From: Euryarchaeota archaeon UBA125
GTDB taxonomy: Archaea; Thermoplasmatota; Poseidoniia; Poseidoniales; Thalassarchaeaceae
Reading direction: 5' to 3'
Length of the DNA stretch: 17,666 nt
Assembly: GCA_002502625.1 (NCBI GenBank)
Contig: DAPV01000073.1
Coordinates: 1 to 17,666, forward strand
Shown here: positions 16,001-17,666 of the stretch, one piece after another
How positions within the stretch are numbered: position 1 is the first letter of the stretch
How the letters are laid out: the number at the start of each line of letters is the position of its first letter
Made by a program: the position numbers and the translations under genes
Notes under the pieces: generated by a model
The model's database searches: none
What the model saw: the letters and a program-made list of their open reading frames with translations, nothing else
Told to the model about the DNA's origin: nothing

Positions 16001-17666
16001 ATAGGCCGGTTCTTCCTTCTAATATTGCCATGATGCTATGGAGAGAATGGGAAGACGATGTGGATGGAGATGGAATTCCGGATAATGATGAATACAGAGA
16101 ACGTCCCATGGACATCCCATGGAATAGATCACATTCTAATGGTAACTATTCTATCGTTTTAGACGATAGATTAGCACCTGATGGTGCGTTGGTATATGGA
16201 TATCTTATCGGTGCCGACCCCGCAGGAAATAGTCTACTTTCTGCAGGTGGACCTGGAGAATCGCAGACTCTTTTCGTTTACCAATTAAAATCTGATGGAG
16301 CACCGTTACTGAGTGAGGAAGGTGAATACCTAGAACCGGTCAATGGATATCTTCACCCAGGCACAACTTATCATCTTCGAATTCCTGTGTTTGAACCTAA
16401 TGGATTTGCAGATATTGAAACTGGAGAAATGCAGTTGGCATCGAATTCACAGGCTGATCTTATTTCGATCATTTGGGATGGAAAAACAAGAACTTGTAGT
16501 TCTGAAAGTTTGAATCTGGAATACCTTGATTGTTCAATGCTTTCAGAAAATAATGAACCTCTAACCCCGTTTACTACCAATGCGATCTTGGAGATAGAAT
16601 TCCAATTAGGATGGTCATTGCCCGTTGAAGATGATTTGAGAAGAGAACCAACGTTAGAACTCATTGATTATGCAGGACAATCAGCATGGAGAAGTTATCC
16701 TGACTTACGATGGAGATATAGTCCAGATCTGGCTATTGATGGCGAAACACTTCTACTACAACCATATGAAGGAACTATCTCAGATGATGGAGCATGGATG
16801 AGACCTAATGGCTTAATGGGATTGAATGGAACTGTCATATTCCCTGCCTCTGGTACTTCTCCTTCAGAACCATTTACTGTTGCAGTTATTTTCAACGGAA
16901 TAGAAACAAAAATTAATACTGATTCCTCAGGATTATGGAGTACTGAATTGAGAGCACCCACTTCATCTGGAGATCATCCACTTTCTTTCGAAATGATTGA
17001 TTTACCCGCCCAATCCAGAGATCTAACTGACCCATCATTGACATTAAGATGGATTACAGTTGATGGTGAAGAACCTCGACCAAACAAAATTGTCGCACCA
17101 AGAACATCTGCAACCCTACCTATAGACGGATTGCAAAATATTACTGTAGAAATGACAATCAATGAACAAGGTGAGATTAATCGTGAAGATATTTCTCTTA
17201 ATTGGGCCCTAGTCAAACGAAATGATGTGAGTAGAACCGTTGCTTACGGTTCTACTAGTGTTGAAGTCATGGGTACTTCATTATCAGGACAAGCTATCCC
17301 TACATTAACTACATTCAGCATAAATGGAGATATTCCTAATACCGCATTTATGGAAGAATTAGATCTACAAATATGGATTAGTGGTTCAGATAGAGCAGGA
17401 AATACATTTACTTCTACTTCCTCATTCAATAGCGCTTCGAGTCCATTTGCAGTTTGGGAAATAGAAACTTTAGGTGCTAAATTTACTATTGAAGATGAGT
17501 TAGTATATTCAAGAAGAGGTAGTTCTGGAGTTCAACAGAGCTTAATCATCTCTGCCCAAGTTAGAAATATTGGAGAAATAGATGGCACTGCACTTGTGAC
17601 TTTCGTGGCAGAAAAATCAGATGGAACTCAAACTAAGATAAATATTGACCCATTAGAAATCGATAT
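13018..17666 (+). CDS. Giant secreted multidomain protein with MAM/ConA-like domain, C-terminus cut by window edge
   Basis: A single frame stays open from the ATG at 13018 to the right edge, at least 1549 residues. A signal peptide is evident (MTQPRARVVWLLILIYAFSV), so the protein is exported. Residues about 122-283 form a MAM/ConA-like domain, starting WDFETGP and ending in the typical TGWNIDDVSIEP, with a CSGC pair (188, 191). A glycine-rich linker follows, then a long series of beta-strand-rich segments with many Asn-X-Thr/Ser sites. EF-hand-like loops occur at DINNDGQSEW (about 507-516) and DDVDGDGIPDND (1013-1024). Cys1160 and Cys1172 could form a disulfide. The last part (about 1482 onward) looks like a CARDB-type adhesion domain. 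I see no protease or glycosidase active-site signature, so a surface adhesin or structural role is more likely. No close family is recognised beyond the domains named. Confidence 0.88.
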   Translation, partial: MTQPRARVVWLLILIYAFSVASYASPVFTAEIESEPNFTSIGTPTKISVSAFPNATSSALTLEVPENEAVTGLDLTISPSVLHSNEIISWSGSNDWNATGATLDRINVNQSDLQMLPKKWEWDFETGPSTSPQGWTLQSAGGWSWGYDTSLGQSAGVHGGTKAIYTYNGNYPNGMSSTYWATSPVVDCSGCSGSWNLKFWKRLGVEYHYYDHAYVSVKNAQGNWVQIYSSSGTINDGSYQQVTYNVGTHVQNNPAFQVRFGLGTTDGSVTYTGWNIDDVSIEPAGGGGGADFANWTSAPFGPAITGSNSMTPGSYGIMSIDAEIPNNAILLTTILDGRTNTPIPGFINREDLHMDLGTIDSEAFPELRVKLYFATPNGAQTPLVHGIHLNGRVSTSFDSSPTDMGWNLSGANWDGDSITGGTITTPLFTSARPISQIYSNFVIAGSSTTEISTDGGPWNTFTNSGNTILSSWAESVQFKFSGSNYDLTSFQADLIQGRIGDEVRIDINNDGQSEWTLEDSTIGPIGWQNRFGNGAMSVPINFAASTSLSIPIQLPISGIESMGFSAVPGNIPPSGFNWSILAGGTTVAEGSSSLSPSEVSMINLEQTEISSLNSELTNGVRTAGPSEHPHTQVYLVIESDQGSFTISALKARSNPSISLNFDPGNAIVLAINDAIPDSPLSGATRLVPIPIQFDLPGAIFVTIDDLESSSSFTTNSMSFGNISTTIAPSYQWMEIHSTHTVTSGFPAEVQVDISGIYNSATVVMDLTQNTHSISQTGEFLGDLLILHPTDPYTHSLDGDNINSTLRFRINASWDDEPEVRLKSRIILDDGRRSIPKIQLVGIGLREGIENDIMIRTWSILNDLDVAIPISESYLKSEADISVLVELGFPGTDSSLAPRSDDAKVVLYLNNQEIANTSTFSNGTARFDIQTPASTGDVEYRVGLESLHDADVTYSVATNRTFVVDSISPDVVGMNINPIDHLVQNPAQTLRFEIFDRPVLPSNIAMMLWREWEDDVDGDGIPDNDEYRERPMDIPWNRSHSNGNYSIVLDDRLAPDGALVYGYLIGADPAGNSLLSAGGPGESQTLFVYQLKSDGAPLLSEEGEYLEPVNGYLHPGTTYHLRIPVFEPNGFADIETGEMQLASNSQADLISIIWDGKTRTCSSESLNLEYLDCSMLSENNEPLTPFTTNAILEIEFQLGWSLPVEDDLRREPTLELIDYAGQSAWRSYPDLRWRYSPDLAIDGETLLLQPYEGTISDDGAWMRPNGLMGLNGTVIFPASGTSPSEPFTVAVIFNGIETKINTDSSGLWSTELRAPTSSGDHPLSFEMIDLPAQSRDLTDPSLTLRWITVDGEEPRPNKIVAPRTSATLPIDGLQNITVEMTINEQGEINREDISLNWALVKRNDVSRTVAYGSTSVEVMGTSLSGQAIPTLTTFSINGDIPNTAFMEELDLQIWISGSDRAGNTFTSTSSFNSASSPFAVWEIETLGAKFTIEDELVYSRRGSSGVQQSLIISAQVRNIGEIDGTALVTFVAEKSDGTQTKINIDPLEID
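16150..16170. repeat. Perfect 8-bp hairpin, 5-nt loop, inside the giant gene
   Basis: TCTATCGT (16150-16157) is the exact reverse complement of ACGATAGA (16163-16170), separated by five bases. It lies within codons for YSIVLDDRL. It could be chance in a 4.6-kb gene, or an RNA structure. Confidence 0.6.
17230..17256. repeat. Perfect 11-bp hairpin, 5-nt loop, inside the giant gene
   Basis: AGTAGAACCGT (17230-17240) pairs exactly with ACGGTTCTACT (17246-17256) around the loop TGCTT. It falls in codons for SRTVAYGSTS. The stem is long for a coding region and contains five G-C pairs, so the transcript should form a stable stem-loop here. No poly-T tract follows, so it does not look like a terminator. 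Confidence 0.75.

Noticed and set aside
13083..17429. A series of short minus-strand and other-frame open frames across the right third of the window
   Set aside because: They lie inside the uninterrupted plus-strand frame from 13018, which has a signal peptide and clear domain features; the shorter frames show no motifs.
13018..17666. The giant protein as an immune-inhibitor-A-type metalloprotease, suggested by the MAM-like domain
   Set aside because: No HExxH zinc motif or other catalytic signature is found in the visible 1549 residues.
1..17666. CRISPR array, insertion sequence, prophage or integration at the tRNA genes
   Set aside because: No regularly spaced repeats, transposase or integrase motifs, or duplicated tRNA 3' ends were seen on either strand.

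Overview
The window reads as a stretch of AT-rich archaeal chromosome. The most likely source is a marine planktonic euryarchaeon of the Poseidoniales/Marine Group II type, but this is inferred from gene style: there is no rRNA or other decisive marker. Supporting signs are two tRNA genes without encoded CCA, TTG/GTG starts, GGTGAT Shine-Dalgarno elements, a GT2-like protein with an archaeal-type C-terminal membrane pair, and very large secreted beta-rich proteins with calcium-loop motifs. Coding density is very high; no gene-free stretch exceeds about 170 bases. I see no mobile element, CRISPR array or phage gene.

Layout. Bases 1-3359 (minus) hold the first 1119 residues of a secreted subtilisin-family protease that runs off the left edge. 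A tRNA-Gln(UUG) follows at 3530-3602 on plus. Its last three bases form, on the other strand, the stop codon of an HDDC2-type nucleotidase. From 9764 down to 3600 six minus-strand genes are closely packed: a membrane-anchored GT2 glycosyltransferase, a small MerT-like membrane protein, a family III CoA-transferase (closest by motif to succinyl-CoA:glutarate CoA-transferase), an ABC exporter, an acyl-CoA dehydrogenase with the isovaleryl-type active site, and the nucleotidase, which overlaps the dehydrogenase by one base. Divergent from the GT2 gene is a GTG-start protein that looks like a degenerate glycosyltransferase with two C-terminal membrane helices. Its stop codon abuts the stop of asnS.

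The second minus-strand cluster is rpiA, tRNA-Lys(CUU) and asnS. Divergent from rpiA, a giant secreted protein starts at 13018 on plus and is still open at the right edge (at least 1549 residues). It has a signal peptide, a MAM/ConA-like domain, many beta-sandwich segments and EF-hand-like loops.

Together the genes suggest a heterotroph that exports proteases and large surface or secreted proteins, and that oxidises branched-chain or dicarboxylic acyl-CoAs. Both window edges cut through extracellular proteins. The most unusual points are: the roughly 200-residue calcium-loop insertion between the catalytic Asp and His of the protease; the pseudo-glycosyltransferase facing a normal one; the MerT-like protein in a lipid/acyl-CoA gene run; the C-A mismatch in the tRNA-Gln acceptor stem; two perfect 5-nt-loop hairpins inside the giant gene; and an identical 9-base leader in front of two unrelated genes.
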